From contig NZ_CP021235.1 in NCBI RefSeq assembly GCF_003585765.1, positions 3,782,001 to 3,846,000 on the forward strand: a stretch of 64,000 bases of DNA, written 5' to 3'. This document shows positions 1-8,826 of this stretch, in pieces. The notes under the pieces were generated by a model, which made no database searches, had not been told where the DNA came from, and was given only the letters and a program-made list of their open reading frames with translations. Numbering within the stretch: position 1 is the first letter of the stretch; every line of letters begins with the position of its first letter. Position numbers and translations under genes: made by a program. The stretch comes from Pontibacter actiniarum (GTDB lineage: Bacteria; Bacteroidota; Bacteroidia; Cytophagales; Hymenobacteraceae).

Positions 1-369
1 GAACAGGTGCCGGCCGGTGTCGGCGCGGTCAGCGAACTCCAGGCGCACGTTTGGCGACACAATGTAGAGGCTGTCCAGCTCCGGGTTCATCAGGGCCAGC
101 TGCTTGTGGAAGATCATAGACTTGGTCAGGCTCCAGCGCTGCTCCGCATAGGTGATCGTGGCGTCTACCACCCCGTGGTTGAGCGGGTCTGTGATCGGCG
201 ACAGCATGAGCGGCATCAGCTGCGTAAGGCCTTTTTTGAACATAAACTCGTGCGTAGCCCGCACAATACCCTGCTGCACTCTCAGGATCTTCGGCAGCTT
301 GGCCCGGCTCAGGTGGCCGACGGTGGCGCTCAGCACCGTTGGCTCAGAAAGGGTTTCTAGTTCCATCAT
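1..369 (-). CDS. Asparagine synthetase A-like / AsnRS-related ligase (partial, N-terminal part)
   Basis: An open frame runs off the left edge of the window; 123 codons are present, starting at two consecutive ATGs (369 and 366). The visible protein contains SPITDPLNHGVV, LTKSMIFHKQ and FADRADTGRHLF, which resemble the class II aminoacyl-tRNA-synthetase-like fold of the archaeal-type asparagine synthetase related to AsnRS; that family makes asparagine from aspartate and ammonia with ATP. The class II catalytic motifs 2 and 3 lie outside the window. The gene is divergent from an Lrp/AsnC regulator, which resembles the classical asnC-asnA arrangement, so autoregulated control is plausible. The alternative is a tRNA-synthetase-like paralogue of unknown substrate. 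Confidence 0.7.
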   Translation of the reverse strand, partial: MMELETLSEPTVLSATVGHLSRAKLPKILRVQQGIVRATHEFMFKKGLTQLMPLMLSPITDPLNHGVVDATITYAEQRWSLTKSMIFHKQLALMNPELDSLYIVSPNVRLEFADRADTGRHLF

Positions 370-532
370 TTTTTGATAATTTGTTAAACATTTGAAGATT
401 TATACATTACGAATGTAAAGATTGTTGCCATTTATTAAAAATTTATCAAATAATATTTTTTAACATTGATAATCTATCAACAAAAAAGATATATCTTTGC
501 AACTTTGACAACAGCAGCAAGTATAGAAGCAT
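370..532. promoter_or_regulatory. Divergent promoter region with TTGATA/TATCAA operator-like dyad
   Basis: This AT-rich intergenic region serves both the asnA-like gene and the Lrp/AsnC gene. Positions 466-480 form a perfect dyad, TTGATA-ATC-TATCAA, and half-sites recur at 373-378 (TTGATA) and 444-449 (TATCAA). A TATCTTTG at 492-499 matches the Bacteroidota -7 element TAnnTTTG for the regulator gene, about 34 nt before its ATG. No well-spaced -33 TTTG is visible. A 15-bp dyad with flanking half-sites fits an Lrp/AsnC operator, but binding is an inference. Confidence 0.55.
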
Positions 533-991
533 ATGAATTATGAAATTGACAATCTGGACAAGCAGATTCTGAGCCTGCTGATGCAGGATGTGACGCGACC
601 TTACACCGACGTAGCAAAAGAACTGGGCGTGTCAGGCGGCACGATTCACGTGCGGATGAAAAAGCTGACGGAGATGGGCGTGGTAAAAGGCGCGCAACTG
701 CTGGTAAACCCCTCTGCGGTAGGCTTCGACATTTGCGCCTTTATCGGGGTGTTTCTGGAGAAAGGCTCCGAGTACAAGGAAACGGTAGAGAAGATGCGGG
801 ACATACCCGAGATCGTGGAGCTGCACTACACCACCGGCTCCTACAGCATGTTTGCCAAAATCATCTGCCGCGACACCACCCACCTGCGGGAGGTGCTAAA
901 CGAAAAGCTGCAGGCGATAGAAGGCGTGCAGCGCACTGAAACGCTGATCTCGCTGGAAGAAAGCATTAGCCGCCAAATAAAGATAGAATAG
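533..991 (+). CDS. Lrp/AsnC family transcriptional regulator
   Basis: A 152-residue protein of normal family length. Residues about 5-55 form the AsnC-type winged helix-turn-helix (DKQILSLLMQD, then a recognition helix around GGTIHVRMKKL). Residues about 65-140 form the RAM/ACT-like ligand-binding and oligomerisation domain (HYTTGSYSMFAKIICRD). The family forms octameric or hexadecameric assemblies that sense amino acids. The divergent asparagine-synthetase-like gene and the dyad between them suggest it controls that neighbour and itself, possibly in response to asparagine. The ligand cannot be read from the sequence. It is followed within 2 nt by a strong terminator, so it is monocistronic. 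Confidence 0.93.
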   Translation: MNYEIDNLDKQILSLLMQDVTRPYTDVAKELGVSGGTIHVRMKKLTEMGVVKGAQLLVNPSAVGFDICAFIGVFLEKGSEYKETVEKMRDIPEIVELHYTTGSYSMFAKIICRDTTHLREVLNEKLQAIEGVQRTETLISLEESISRQIKIE

Positions 992-992
992 C

Positions 993-1023
993 AAAAGGGC
1001 CGCCTGTTACAGGCGGCCCTTTT
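993..1023 (+). terminator. Rho-independent terminator of the Lrp/AsnC gene
   Basis: A perfect 14-bp stem (993-1006 pairs with 1010-1023), loop TTA, with A-run and T-run ends (AAAAGGGCC...GGCCCTTTT). It starts 2 nt after the stop codon. The A/T ends would also let it act on minus-strand transcription. Confidence 0.9.
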
Positions 1024-1087
1024 GCTGCTCGTGCTTAGCACAAGTATAAACCACAGGCAAACTGCCGCCTGCGGCTTTGGCTTTAGG

Positions 1088-2344
1088 TTACTTTAGCTTC
1101 TGCAGCGCCTCTCGGAGCCTTACCAGCGCGGCTTTGATCTCCTCCAGCGAGGCACCTCCTACCGACAGCCTGAACCAGTTCAGGTCTTTGCCCGTGCCAA
1201 AGGCAGAGAACGGCACCACCGCCAGCTTTGCCTCGTGCAGCACATAGAACGTTATGTCCTGGCTTGTTTCCAGCACCTTGCCCTCCGGAGTGGTTTTGCC
1301 GGCCAGATCCAGTTGGGCAGAAAGGTAAATGGCCCCCATCGGCTCAATGGCATCCACAGCGAAGCCATCTGACTTCAGCTGCTGAAAACCGTTGTACAGC
1401 ACGTTCAGGCTCTCCTGCACCTTCGGCTTAAACTCGCTCATGAAACCGTTCACCTCCTCGGGCTGCTGCAGGAACTCCGCCATCGCCATCTGTTCGGCTT
1501 TAGGCGCCCAGGCCCCGATGTGGCCCAGTATAGACTTCATCTTATCCATCACCACAGTTGGCCCAAACGCATAGCCTACACGCACACCGGTGGCGGCAAA
1601 ACACTTAGATGTACCGTCTATATAGATGGTATAGGCACGCATGTCCGGGCGCAGGCTTACCGGGTCGTAGTGCTCGGCGTTGCCAAAAGTCAGCATCCAG
1701 TAAATCTGGTCGTAGAGCATGTACAGGGGCTTCTCTCCCTCACCACGGCGGCTGTTTTCCTCCAGTACCAGGTCGCAGATCTCCTCCAGGTCCTTTTTAG
1801 AGAACATGGTGCCCGTCGGGTTCAGCGGCGAGCACAGGGCCAGCATTGTGGCTCCCTTCAGGTGCGGCTTCACGTCTTCAGCGGTCGGCATAAAGTTGTT
1901 CTCCGGCCGCGTCTTCACCTCCACCGGCGCAGCGCCAGACAGGTGGCAGTAGTGGTTGTTGTTCCAGGATGGCGTCGGGTACACAACTTTATCGCCCGGA
2001 TCCACCAGGGCCATGTAGGTAGCGTAAATAAGCGGGCGCGACCCGCCGGCCACCAGAATGTCACTCTCCGGGTAGGTCAGGCCCAGGCGCTCCTGGGTAA
2101 ACGCCACCACTGCTTTGCGCAGCACCGCCACTCCGTTGGCAGGCGGGTAGTTGGTGTGCCCCTGCTCATAGGCTTTGGTGATACCCTTGCGCAACTCCTC
2201 CGGAATCGGGTAGATGGCCGGGTTAAAATCGCCGATGGTGAGGTTGCAGATAGGCTCCCCTTTGGCAATCATTGCGTTCACCTCGCCAGCCACCCGAATA
2301 ATTTCGGAGCCGATCAGGTTCTGCGCCATTTTAGAAACTGTCAT
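1088..2344 (-). CDS. Class I/II pyridoxal-phosphate aminotransferase (aspartate aminotransferase-like)
   Basis: A 418-residue fold-type I aminotransferase. The cofactor-binding pattern is complete: SPLNPTG with Asn175, YDQIYW with Asp212, the Schiff-base lysine in GTSKCFAATG (Lys247), and the carboxylate-binding region VRVGYAFG just after. It transfers an amino group between an amino acid and a 2-oxo acid in the cytoplasm. The N-terminal region (NLTIGDFNPAIYPIP) resembles bacterial aspartate/aromatic aminotransferase relatives, but the substrate cannot be fixed from the sequence. It has its own upstream AT-rich region (2345-2586) and lies tail-to-tail with the Lrp/AsnC gene, whose terminator separates the two. 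Confidence 0.88.
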   Translation of the reverse strand: MTVSKMAQNLIGSEIIRVAGEVNAMIAKGEPICNLTIGDFNPAIYPIPEELRKGITKAYEQGHTNYPPANGVAVLRKAVVAFTQERLGLTYPESDILVAGGSRPLIYATYMALVDPGDKVVYPTPSWNNNHYCHLSGAAPVEVKTRPENNFMPTAEDVKPHLKGATMLALCSPLNPTGTMFSKKDLEEICDLVLEENSRRGEGEKPLYMLYDQIYWMLTFGNAEHYDPVSLRPDMRAYTIYIDGTSKCFAATGVRVGYAFGPTVVMDKMKSILGHIGAWAPKAEQMAMAEFLQQPEEVNGFMSEFKPKVQESLNVLYNGFQQLKSDGFAVDAIEPMGAIYLSAQLDLAGKTTPEGKVLETSQDITFYVLHEAKLAVVPFSAFGTGKDLNWFRLSVGGASLEEIKAALVRLREALQKLK

Positions 2345-2586
2345 GGTAGATAATAGGGTTTAAGAAGGTTCAGGCTAAGTTATGTATTTCCACCAAAGTA
2401 TGCGCTAATTTTTCGATAATGATTATAAAACCACCTGTTTTTGACAAAGTACACACGTAAAGCCGCCCCGGATTAAACAAATGCCAAACAGAACCGATAG
2501 CAGGCGCTACCCCGCCAGAGCCACTAACTGACTTGCACCGGCCTGGCCGAAGCTATACCTTATACTTACAGTAGCCCGTGTTCCCG

Positions 2587-5007
2587 CTAAAAAAGCAGGG
2601 TGACGGTTAGCTTGATCCGCAGGTTGTCACGGCTATCCTCCAGGCGGTACGCGCCGTAGCGGTAAAAAGCGCCCACCCCCACGCCGCTGAACGGAGAGCT
2701 AATGATATTCTGCAGCATGAGCCCCGACTCGAAGTACCCCTTGCGCATACTGCGGTAGCTGCCTTCCGGCAGAACCTGCAGCGGCTCCTCCAGGTCTCCG
2801 ATGCCTACATTGGTTACCGCCACCAGGTCGGGGGCAAAGAACCGCGTGTTAAGCAGGCGCTTCCCGAAGTTCTGAGAGAAGAACAGCGCCGCATACCTAT
2901 CGGAAAAGAACTCGTAAGGCTGCATGGTTTCGAAGCCCTCGCCGGTGTATACTTTGTAACTCGGGTTGTAGCTGCCGTACCCGTTGTAGCGCGTCACCAG
3001 CGGCGCATCGCCGGCGATCCACCCTCCGGCAAACAGGAGGCTTGTTTCACCGAAGGTCCGGTGGCGCAGGGTCTTCTCCAGGCGTACATCATACTTGTTG
3101 TAGCTGTAGTCTCCGCTTAAAAAGCCGTCGAGGCCGCGGGTGTACTGCAGCCACAGCACCGGGGCCTCCTCCTGCGGCATTGGCAGAAGGCGGTTAAACT
3201 GCTGCATGTACTTTTCGCCGGGGGCATAGCGCAGCGTCAGTACTGCCTCTGTCAGGTCAAAGGCAGGGAGGGGCTGCCCCTCCTGCTCCAGCAACGTTGG
3301 CCGGCGCTCCTCCTGCCGTAACTCGGCATTTGCCTGCAGGTAGCGCAGCACCCGCCCCCGCAGCGCCACGCTTTTGTGGGTGGTGTAGTCCATTTCCGGC
3401 AGCAGGGCCCGGCGCAGGTTACCGAGCACGCCGTAGTTCCGGTCCTGCGGCAAACGGCGGCCGCCAGTCTCGAGCAGGTCCTCGAAGTACACGGCTTTCA
3501 ACTGCAGCTCACGCGGCTGGTAAAGTATAACCGAGGCATCGGCGCCGTACTTGGCTTGCTTGTCTTTCAGGCCGTAGCCCCAGTACCCGCCCACCTTAAA
3601 GCGCTCAGAGAAACGGGCGTTGGTGTGGGCGCCCAGCCCCAGCCGCACCCCCTCAAAGTTACTCAGGCGAAACAGGCGGCCCAGGTCCAGGCTAAGGGGG
3701 CCAACCGGCAGCTGCTTGCTCATCAGGTACTCCAGCACGCGGATGGTACGGTCCAGCTTTTGCGCGTGGCCCACGCTGTCGAGGCGCTCGTAGGTGCGCT
3801 GCTCCAGCTGTGTCAGCGAGTCTGGCCGGTAGGCCTGGAAAAAGCTGTCGGGCTGCCGGTTGGCGTTGGGCGTCTGCTTCAGGGCTATGGCACCGAAGTC
3901 GGAGCGGCGCAGGTCCGGGTTTAGGTTGATGTTGGTGATGTAGGTGCGCAGGCGGGCGTAGGGCTGGTGCCCGTTCAAGCTTACCTGCGGAACCGTCAGC
4001 TCCACGTCCAGCTCCGTCGGGAACCAGGCCTGCCGGTCCCCCACCCGCTCATACTGCTGCTGTAGCCTGATGTTGCGCTTATCATCGTCTCCCGCCGATT
4101 GGGCCAGCACGTTCTGCACCGCCCAACCGTCGCTGTTGATGTAGAGCAGCCCTTCCAGCCCCTCAAAGTTCTTCCCCTCCTCCGGCCGGAAAGAAATCAC
4201 GAACACCGTATCCCGCCCCTGCACCAGCTGCTCCTGCAGCACAAAATCATACTTGCGCGTGCTGCCCGGGCTGATGGGGCTCAGGTAGCGCTTGCCGAAG
4301 AAAACCGGCAGGTCATCGTACACAGAGAAATCGCGAGCCTCGGCGGCCACTACGCCAAAGCTCGGCTGCTGCAGCCCCGACACACGTGTGGCCAGGATGG
4401 TCTCTTTGGTAAGGTTCGGCTGCAAAAAGGCGTAGTCGGTAACGCTCTCCAGCAGGAACAGGTGCTGCTTCCGGAGCAGGCTGCGCATTCGCAGGTACGC
4501 AGAGTCCCTGGGCGAAAGCTGCAGTGTGTCGCGCAGCTCCAGCTCCCCCACATCGGTGGCGGTAAGTATAAATTTATTGTAGGTGCGGTAAGTATAGCTG
4601 TTGAGGTGCTGCAGGCGGTTCCGCTCCCGGTTTTCCGTGGCCTTCCGGATGATGCGGTGCGCCGGGTTCTCCCCTGTGCCCAACACAATCACCTCACGAA
4701 GCTGTGCCGCCGTGGGCTGCAGCTGCACGTGTATATCCTGCACCGAGTCCGGGTAAACCACGTGCGGCCTGTAGCCCACATAGCTAAAGCGAAGGCTGCG
4801 GATCGGCTGCTGGTGGCGCAGGCGGTACTCGCCCTCCAGATTGGTGGTTGTCCCGGCTTCCCCCTCATTGGCTACAATGCTCACAAACGGAAGCCGCTCC
4901 CCCGTGGCGGCATCGCGCACAGTGCCCTGCACCTGCCGCGGCTGTGCCAGTACGACCCAGGAGTGCAGGCACAAGTATAAAAACAAGAGGTGGCGAAAGT
5001 ACGGCAT
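2587..5007 (-). CDS. CarboxypepD_reg-like / DUF5686 outer-membrane protein
   Basis: An 806-residue exported protein. Residues 1-21 form a signal peptide ending near VLAQ. Residues about 25-110 are a carboxypeptidase-regulatory-like beta sandwich (VQGTVRDAATGERLPFVSI, GEYRL, FSYVGYRP). The remainder is DUF5686, predicted to be an outer-membrane beta barrel that ends in the aromatic-terminated strand LRIKLTVTLLF. Such proteins are common in Bacteroidota and resemble TonB-dependent receptors without the plug domain; their function is unknown. The ATG at 5007 is the only start that precedes the signal peptide. It lies 64 nt downstream of the PAP2 gene on the same strand and could be co-transcribed. 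Confidence 0.85.
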   Translation of the reverse strand: MPYFRHLLFLYLCLHSWVVLAQPRQVQGTVRDAATGERLPFVSIVANEGEAGTTTNLEGEYRLRHQQPIRSLRFSYVGYRPHVVYPDSVQDIHVQLQPTAAQLREVIVLGTGENPAHRIIRKATENRERNRLQHLNSYTYRTYNKFILTATDVGELELRDTLQLSPRDSAYLRMRSLLRKQHLFLLESVTDYAFLQPNLTKETILATRVSGLQQPSFGVVAAEARDFSVYDDLPVFFGKRYLSPISPGSTRKYDFVLQEQLVQGRDTVFVISFRPEEGKNFEGLEGLLYINSDGWAVQNVLAQSAGDDDKRNIRLQQQYERVGDRQAWFPTELDVELTVPQVSLNGHQPYARLRTYITNINLNPDLRRSDFGAIALKQTPNANRQPDSFFQAYRPDSLTQLEQRTYERLDSVGHAQKLDRTIRVLEYLMSKQLPVGPLSLDLGRLFRLSNFEGVRLGLGAHTNARFSERFKVGGYWGYGLKDKQAKYGADASVILYQPRELQLKAVYFEDLLETGGRRLPQDRNYGVLGNLRRALLPEMDYTTHKSVALRGRVLRYLQANAELRQEERRPTLLEQEGQPLPAFDLTEAVLTLRYAPGEKYMQQFNRLLPMPQEEAPVLWLQYTRGLDGFLSGDYSYNKYDVRLEKTLRHRTFGETSLLFAGGWIAGDAPLVTRYNGYGSYNPSYKVYTGEGFETMQPYEFFSDRYAALFFSQNFGKRLLNTRFFAPDLVAVTNVGIGDLEEPLQVLPEGSYRSMRKGYFESGLMLQNIISSPFSGVGVGAFYRYGAYRLEDSRDNLRIKLTVTLLF

Positions 5008-5071
5008 CCCGTAAAGATAAAAAGAAAAAGGCGCTACTCCCGCAGCGCCTTTTCCTCTTCGTGAAGTATGC

Positions 5072-5965
5072 TTAAAACGTTACGCTCAGCCCAACCCCCG
5101 GGCTTCCGTTTGGCAGCACCGTCGGGGCCACCACGGTGTTAAGGCCTTTGTTTCTGGCCAGCTTGTCGTGCAGCCAGTATACCGTGTTCACCGACAGGAT
5201 ACCCACACCCGCACCGGCTAGCACATCGGCCATCCAGTGCTCGTTGTTCATCACGCGTAAAATGCCGGTGGTACTGGCAATGGCATAGCTGCCCACGCTA
5301 ACCCAGGGGCTCTTGTGCCGGAACTCCTTATCCACCAACGTGGCGATAGTAAAGGCATAAGCCGTGTGGCCGGAAGGGAAAGCAGTTGCCTCCCCATTCG
5401 GCCTGTCGATGTTCGTAAGCTTCTTAGCAGGCCATACAATGGCGGAGGTCAGGGCGCCGGAGGCCAGCAGCAGCCCCGTCTGGCGACGGATATCGTGGCG
5501 GTTCTGCGACGAAAACGCATTGAAGCCATAGAGGTAGGCTACCGGCAGGAAGAAAAGGTAATCGTCTACTTTAGTGCTGAAGTGAGGGGCGAAGCGGTTA
5601 CGGTCGTCGCGCGCATCGTGGCTACTGTAAAAGCCGCTGCCCTGCATGGTGTACAAGCCCGCGCCCACCAGCACCGCCGCCGGGATCAGGGCCCGCTTCA
5701 GAAAGCGTTTGTCTTCCCCCTCCCGAAGCTGCGCCTCTGTAAAAGGGTTCTTCTGCCCGGGGTAAACCGTATCCGCCGGAGCCGCGAGCACGTCTGCCGA
5801 CGCGGTATCCGGGGATATGTGCGAAAGGGTCTCAGTAGAGAGGGCAGCCAGGCTAGCCGATACGCCGGCCCCTGTACCTGGCTGTTGCTGTGCCTGCGCC
5901 AGCACCGGGTTTACCAGCACAAGCAGCCACAGCAGGTGTGCAGTCAGTTGCTTCTTTAGTTTCAA
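5072..5965 (-). CDS. PAP2-family membrane-associated phosphatase
   Basis: A PAP2 / type 2 phosphatidic acid phosphatase superfamily protein, about 297 residues from the proposed TTG start at 5965. All three active-site motifs are present: K(x6)RP at 181-189 (KKLTNIDRP), PSGH at 197-200, and R237-x5-H243-x3-D247. The family removes phosphate from lipid phosphates such as phosphatidate or undecaprenyl pyrophosphate at the membrane. The frame stays open to 6142, but the extra residues look non-coding and would bury the signal segment (LLWLLVLVNPVLAQAQ). No in-frame ATG exists, so the TTG start is a judgement. The substrate is unknown. Confidence 0.8.
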   Translation of the reverse strand: MKLKKQLTAHLLWLLVLVNPVLAQAQQQPGTGAGVSASLAALSTETLSHISPDTASADVLAAPADTVYPGQKNPFTEAQLREGEDKRFLKRALIPAAVLVGAGLYTMQGSGFYSSHDARDDRNRFAPHFSTKVDDYLFFLPVAYLYGFNAFSSQNRHDIRRQTGLLLASGALTSAIVWPAKKLTNIDRPNGEATAFPSGHTAYAFTIATLVDKEFRHKSPWVSVGSYAIASTTGILRVMNNEHWMADVLAGAGVGILSVNTVYWLHDKLARNKGLNTVVAPTVLPNGSPGVGLSVTF

Positions 5966-6307
5966 AATGATCTTATGGTTTGGTTGAGTTTTATTAGAAA
6001 CTACTTTTTCGCATTTTTTGTGCCATCCCCGCTCACTTTCTGTAGCAGCTGAGTATACTTGTCGCTTCCGGCTTTCCTCCTGGGTGCCTTTGCCGGAGCA
6101 CTCAGCACCTAATTGACTTCGCGGGGCAGGGAAGCAACGCACTTCTATCCGCCGCCGGGTGCCCTCCTGTCCTTACCGCTGCGGCAGGTGTCTGCCCGCT
6201 CTCCCCCACGAGGCGAGCAGTGCCCGCCAAACCATTATTCGCGCGCGGCCTGCAACTGTAGCACCAGAACATAGTATATTTAGCTACACCAAACGCCCCA
6301 GTGCCAC
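5966..6307. other. Intergenic region between PAP2 and nnr
   Basis: About 340 nt between divergent genes. It contains the overlapping palindromic form AGTATACTT of the iterated heptamer (6052-6060) and TATATTTA at 6275-6282, a near match to the -7 element in front of nnr. The PAP2 reading frame continues through part of it with no plausible protein. I see no RNA gene. Confidence 0.5.
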
Positions 6308-7825
6308 ATGAAACTGCTGACTGCCGCACAAACACGAGAAGCCGATGCCTACACGATTAACGAAGAAGGAATTTCCTCTATTGATTTGATGGAGCGCGCC
6401 GCAAAGGCCTTTACCTGTTGGTTCGAGAACAAGTTTCAGCCGAGCGAGCAGGTGCACGTCTTCTGTGGGCCCGGCAACAACGGTGGCGATGGACTGGCAG
6501 CGGCGCGGCTACTGCACGAGCGCAAGTATAGCGTGCACGTGTATTTGGTAGGCGACACCTCGAATCCCTCCGAAGACTTTAAGACGAACCTGGAGCGGCT
6601 ACCGCAGGGGCTGGAGCCGACGCGTGTAGAGCAGGAAAACAGCCTGCCTGCCCTTAACGGTAAGGCCTGTGTAGTGGACGCCCTTTTCGGAACCGGCCTG
6701 AACCGCCCCGTCACCGGCTTGTATGCCGCGCTGATCCGGCTGCTGAACGAGAGCGGTGCCACCGTTTCCTCCATCGACATGCCCTCCGGCCTCTACCCCG
6801 ACAGCCAGACACCGGAGGAAGGAGCCATTATCAAAGCAAACTACACCATCAGCTTTGAGCTTCCGAAGCTGGCTTTCCTGCTGCCACAGCACGAGGAGTA
6901 TGTAGGGGAGTGGCATGTGGTACCGATTGGGCTGAGCCAGCAGTTTGTTGCGGATGCGAAGACGAACCTGTACGTAACCACCCAGAGCGACATACAGCAC
7001 CTGCTGAAGCCTCGCAAGAAGTTCTCCCACAAAGGACTCTACGGGCATGCCCTGCTGCTTTGCGGCGGCTATGGCAAAATAGGCGCCGCAGTGCTCTCTG
7101 CCCGTGCCTGCCTCCGCGGCGGCATCGGCCTGCTGACGGTGCAGGTGCCACAGGCAGGCTACACCATTCTGCAAACGGCCGTGCCCGAAGCCATGACGCT
7201 TACAGACAAAAACCGCAAGCACCTCTCGGAGCTTCCCAAGGAGATTGACAAGTATGATGTGATCGGCATCGGCCCCGGGCTGGGCACAGAGCGCGTTACC
7301 AAAACGGCTATCGGGCAGCTGTTGGCCACAGCCTCGCACCCGATGGTAATCGACGCGGACGCCATCAACATTATCGCCAGCAGCGATAAGCTAAAGATGC
7401 AGCTCCCCAGGAACAAGGTTATCTTCACGCCCCACCCCAAAGAGTTTGAGCGACTGGTGGGCAAGGTAAAAAACGATTACGACCGCCTGCAGCACCTGCG
7501 CGAGTTTTGCCTGGAATATCAATGCTACGTTACGCTGAAGGGAAGCCACACCGCCATCGGCACCCCGGAGGGCAAAGTATACTTTAACACCACCGGCAAC
7601 TCAGGGATGGCCACCGGCGGCACCGGCGATGTGCTCACCGGGGTTATTACCGCCCTGGCGGGGCAGCAGTACTCCCTGGAGGAAGCCTGTCTGCTGGGGG
7701 TGTACCTCCACGGCCTGGCAGCCGACCTGGCCCTACACGCTGTGGGAGAGGTAGCCATGACAGCCTCAGACGTGATCGATTTCCTGCCGAAGGCACTGCT
7801 CCACCTTAGCCAGCCAAGGCCATAG
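6308..7825 (+). CDS. nnr: Bifunctional NAD(P)HX epimerase / ADP-dependent NAD(P)HX dehydratase
   Basis: A 505-residue two-domain repair enzyme of normal length. Residues 1-215 are the YjeF_N epimerase domain (GPGNNGGDG at 54-62, DALFGTGLNRP). Residues about 220-500 are the ribokinase-like dehydratase with GPGLGTE, TPHPKEFERL and NSGMATGGTGDVLTG, the last being the ATP/ADP-binding signature. Together they convert damaged hydrated NADH/NADPH (R and S forms) back to the normal cofactor. The ATG at 6308 gives the canonical start MKLLTAAQTREAD. Its last 20 nt overlap the convergent membrane-protein gene. Confidence 0.96.
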   Translation: MKLLTAAQTREADAYTINEEGISSIDLMERAAKAFTCWFENKFQPSEQVHVFCGPGNNGGDGLAAARLLHERKYSVHVYLVGDTSNPSEDFKTNLERLPQGLEPTRVEQENSLPALNGKACVVDALFGTGLNRPVTGLYAALIRLLNESGATVSSIDMPSGLYPDSQTPEEGAIIKANYTISFELPKLAFLLPQHEEYVGEWHVVPIGLSQQFVADAKTNLYVTTQSDIQHLLKPRKKFSHKGLYGHALLLCGGYGKIGAAVLSARACLRGGIGLLTVQVPQAGYTILQTAVPEAMTLTDKNRKHLSELPKEIDKYDVIGIGPGLGTERVTKTAIGQLLATASHPMVIDADAINIIASSDKLKMQLPRNKVIFTPHPKEFERLVGKVKNDYDRLQHLREFCLEYQCYVTLKGSHTAIGTPEGKVYFNTTGNSGMATGGTGDVLTGVITALAGQQYSLEEACLLGVYLHGLAADLALHAVGEVAMTASDVIDFLPKALLHLSQPRP

Positions 7826-8705
7826 CCATTATCACCAGCCCCGCATGCAGCAGCATGGCTCCATCCGCCAGGATGGCATAGTATAAACGGGGGCGGCCCG
7901 TGGACGAGAACAGCACCACCAGGGCAGCTCCCGCGGCACTTGCCAGCAGCGCCCCCAACACCAGCCCGTGCTCGCTCTGCACCAGCACCAGCATGTACAG
8001 CAGCAGCAGCGCCAGCGAGATCAGCTTGGTTCTGCGCACCCCTGCCCAACCCGGAAAGGTGAGGGTGTTTGTGGTTTGGTCATAGGCATAGTCGCGGATA
8101 TCAAAAAGCAGGGCCAGCGCCAGGATAAACAGGAAACGGCGGAAGAAGAGCCATAGCGCCTCCGGCTGCCACACCTGCATACCTGCATCCAGCAACGGGA
8201 ACAGCGCCGTTACCACGGCCCACACATAGGCGATTAGGAACACCTTTAGCAGCGGCACGCTCCGCAGCGGTTTTATACGGCGGCGCTTGTAGAGCACCGG
8301 CACCGTGTACCCCACCGATATCACGGCCAGGTGCAGCAGGAACCACAGGTTTATGCGCAGCCCAAACCAGAAGTACACGCCCACGGCCACTCCGATACTT
8401 AGCAGCCCCAGCACCGCCAGCTCTCTTTTGTGCCGCTGCCCCCAGACGGGGTCTTCCCTGTCTAAGGTTTGGCGGGGGCGGCGCAGGATGCTCTGCAGGC
8501 TGCTGAGGTTATAGGTAAAAAGGGTGGCCAGAAAGATGAAGGCCGCCATCGGCAACGACACCGGGAGCCCCGCCAGCAGGTAAGTCTCCACAGCCAGGGC
8601 AAAGGCACAGCACGAGATAAAGACGCTGCTGTACAGCAGCCCCTCCAGCAGCCGGTACGGGCGGTGCCGCACGCTTTTCTCGCCAATGCTTTTGTTCGCT
8701 TCCAT
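7806..8705 (-). CDS. UbiA-superfamily-like polytopic membrane protein
   Basis: About 299 residues from the ATG at 8705, with seven to nine hydrophobic segments. DIRDYAYD at 202-209 fits the second Asp-rich motif of UbiA prenyltransferases, and YKRRRIKPLRSVPLLK (139-154) resembles the basic cytoplasmic loop before it. The first motif, normally NDxxDxxxD, is replaced by TYNLSSLQ around 64-71, so the magnesium-diphosphate site appears half missing. It may be a non-catalytic or divergent family member. The gene lies downstream of ppa across a terminator-like hairpin and overlaps nnr tail-to-tail by 20 nt. Confidence 0.6.
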   Translation of the reverse strand: MEANKSIGEKSVRHRPYRLLEGLLYSSVFISCCAFALAVETYLLAGLPVSLPMAAFIFLATLFTYNLSSLQSILRRPRQTLDREDPVWGQRHKRELAVLGLLSIGVAVGVYFWFGLRINLWFLLHLAVISVGYTVPVLYKRRRIKPLRSVPLLKVFLIAYVWAVVTALFPLLDAGMQVWQPEALWLFFRRFLFILALALLFDIRDYAYDQTTNTLTFPGWAGVRRTKLISLALLLLYMLVLVQSEHGLVLGALLASAAGAALVVLFSSTGRPRLYYAILADGAMLLHAGLVIMAMALAG

Positions 8706-8775
8706 CCTACCTTGCAATTACGCAACAATTCTGCGCCCAATCAAACGCAGCCACACCTGACGTCTAAAAACAAGA

Positions 8776-8807
8776 AAGCCCGGCACAGGAAATCCCACGC
8801 CAGGCTT
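8776..8807 (-). terminator. Probable terminator of ppa
   Basis: An imperfect 9-bp stem (8776-8784 with 8799-8807, one mismatch) lies just after the ppa stop on the minus strand. On that strand it is followed by TTTCTTGTTTTT. Confidence 0.6.
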
Positions 8808-8826
8808 AACAGGAAAAGTAAGTTTA

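Noticed and set aside
5966-6142. N-terminal extension of the PAP2 protein
   Set aside because: Would place about 60 polar residues before the signal segment and has no ATG; taken as untranslated.
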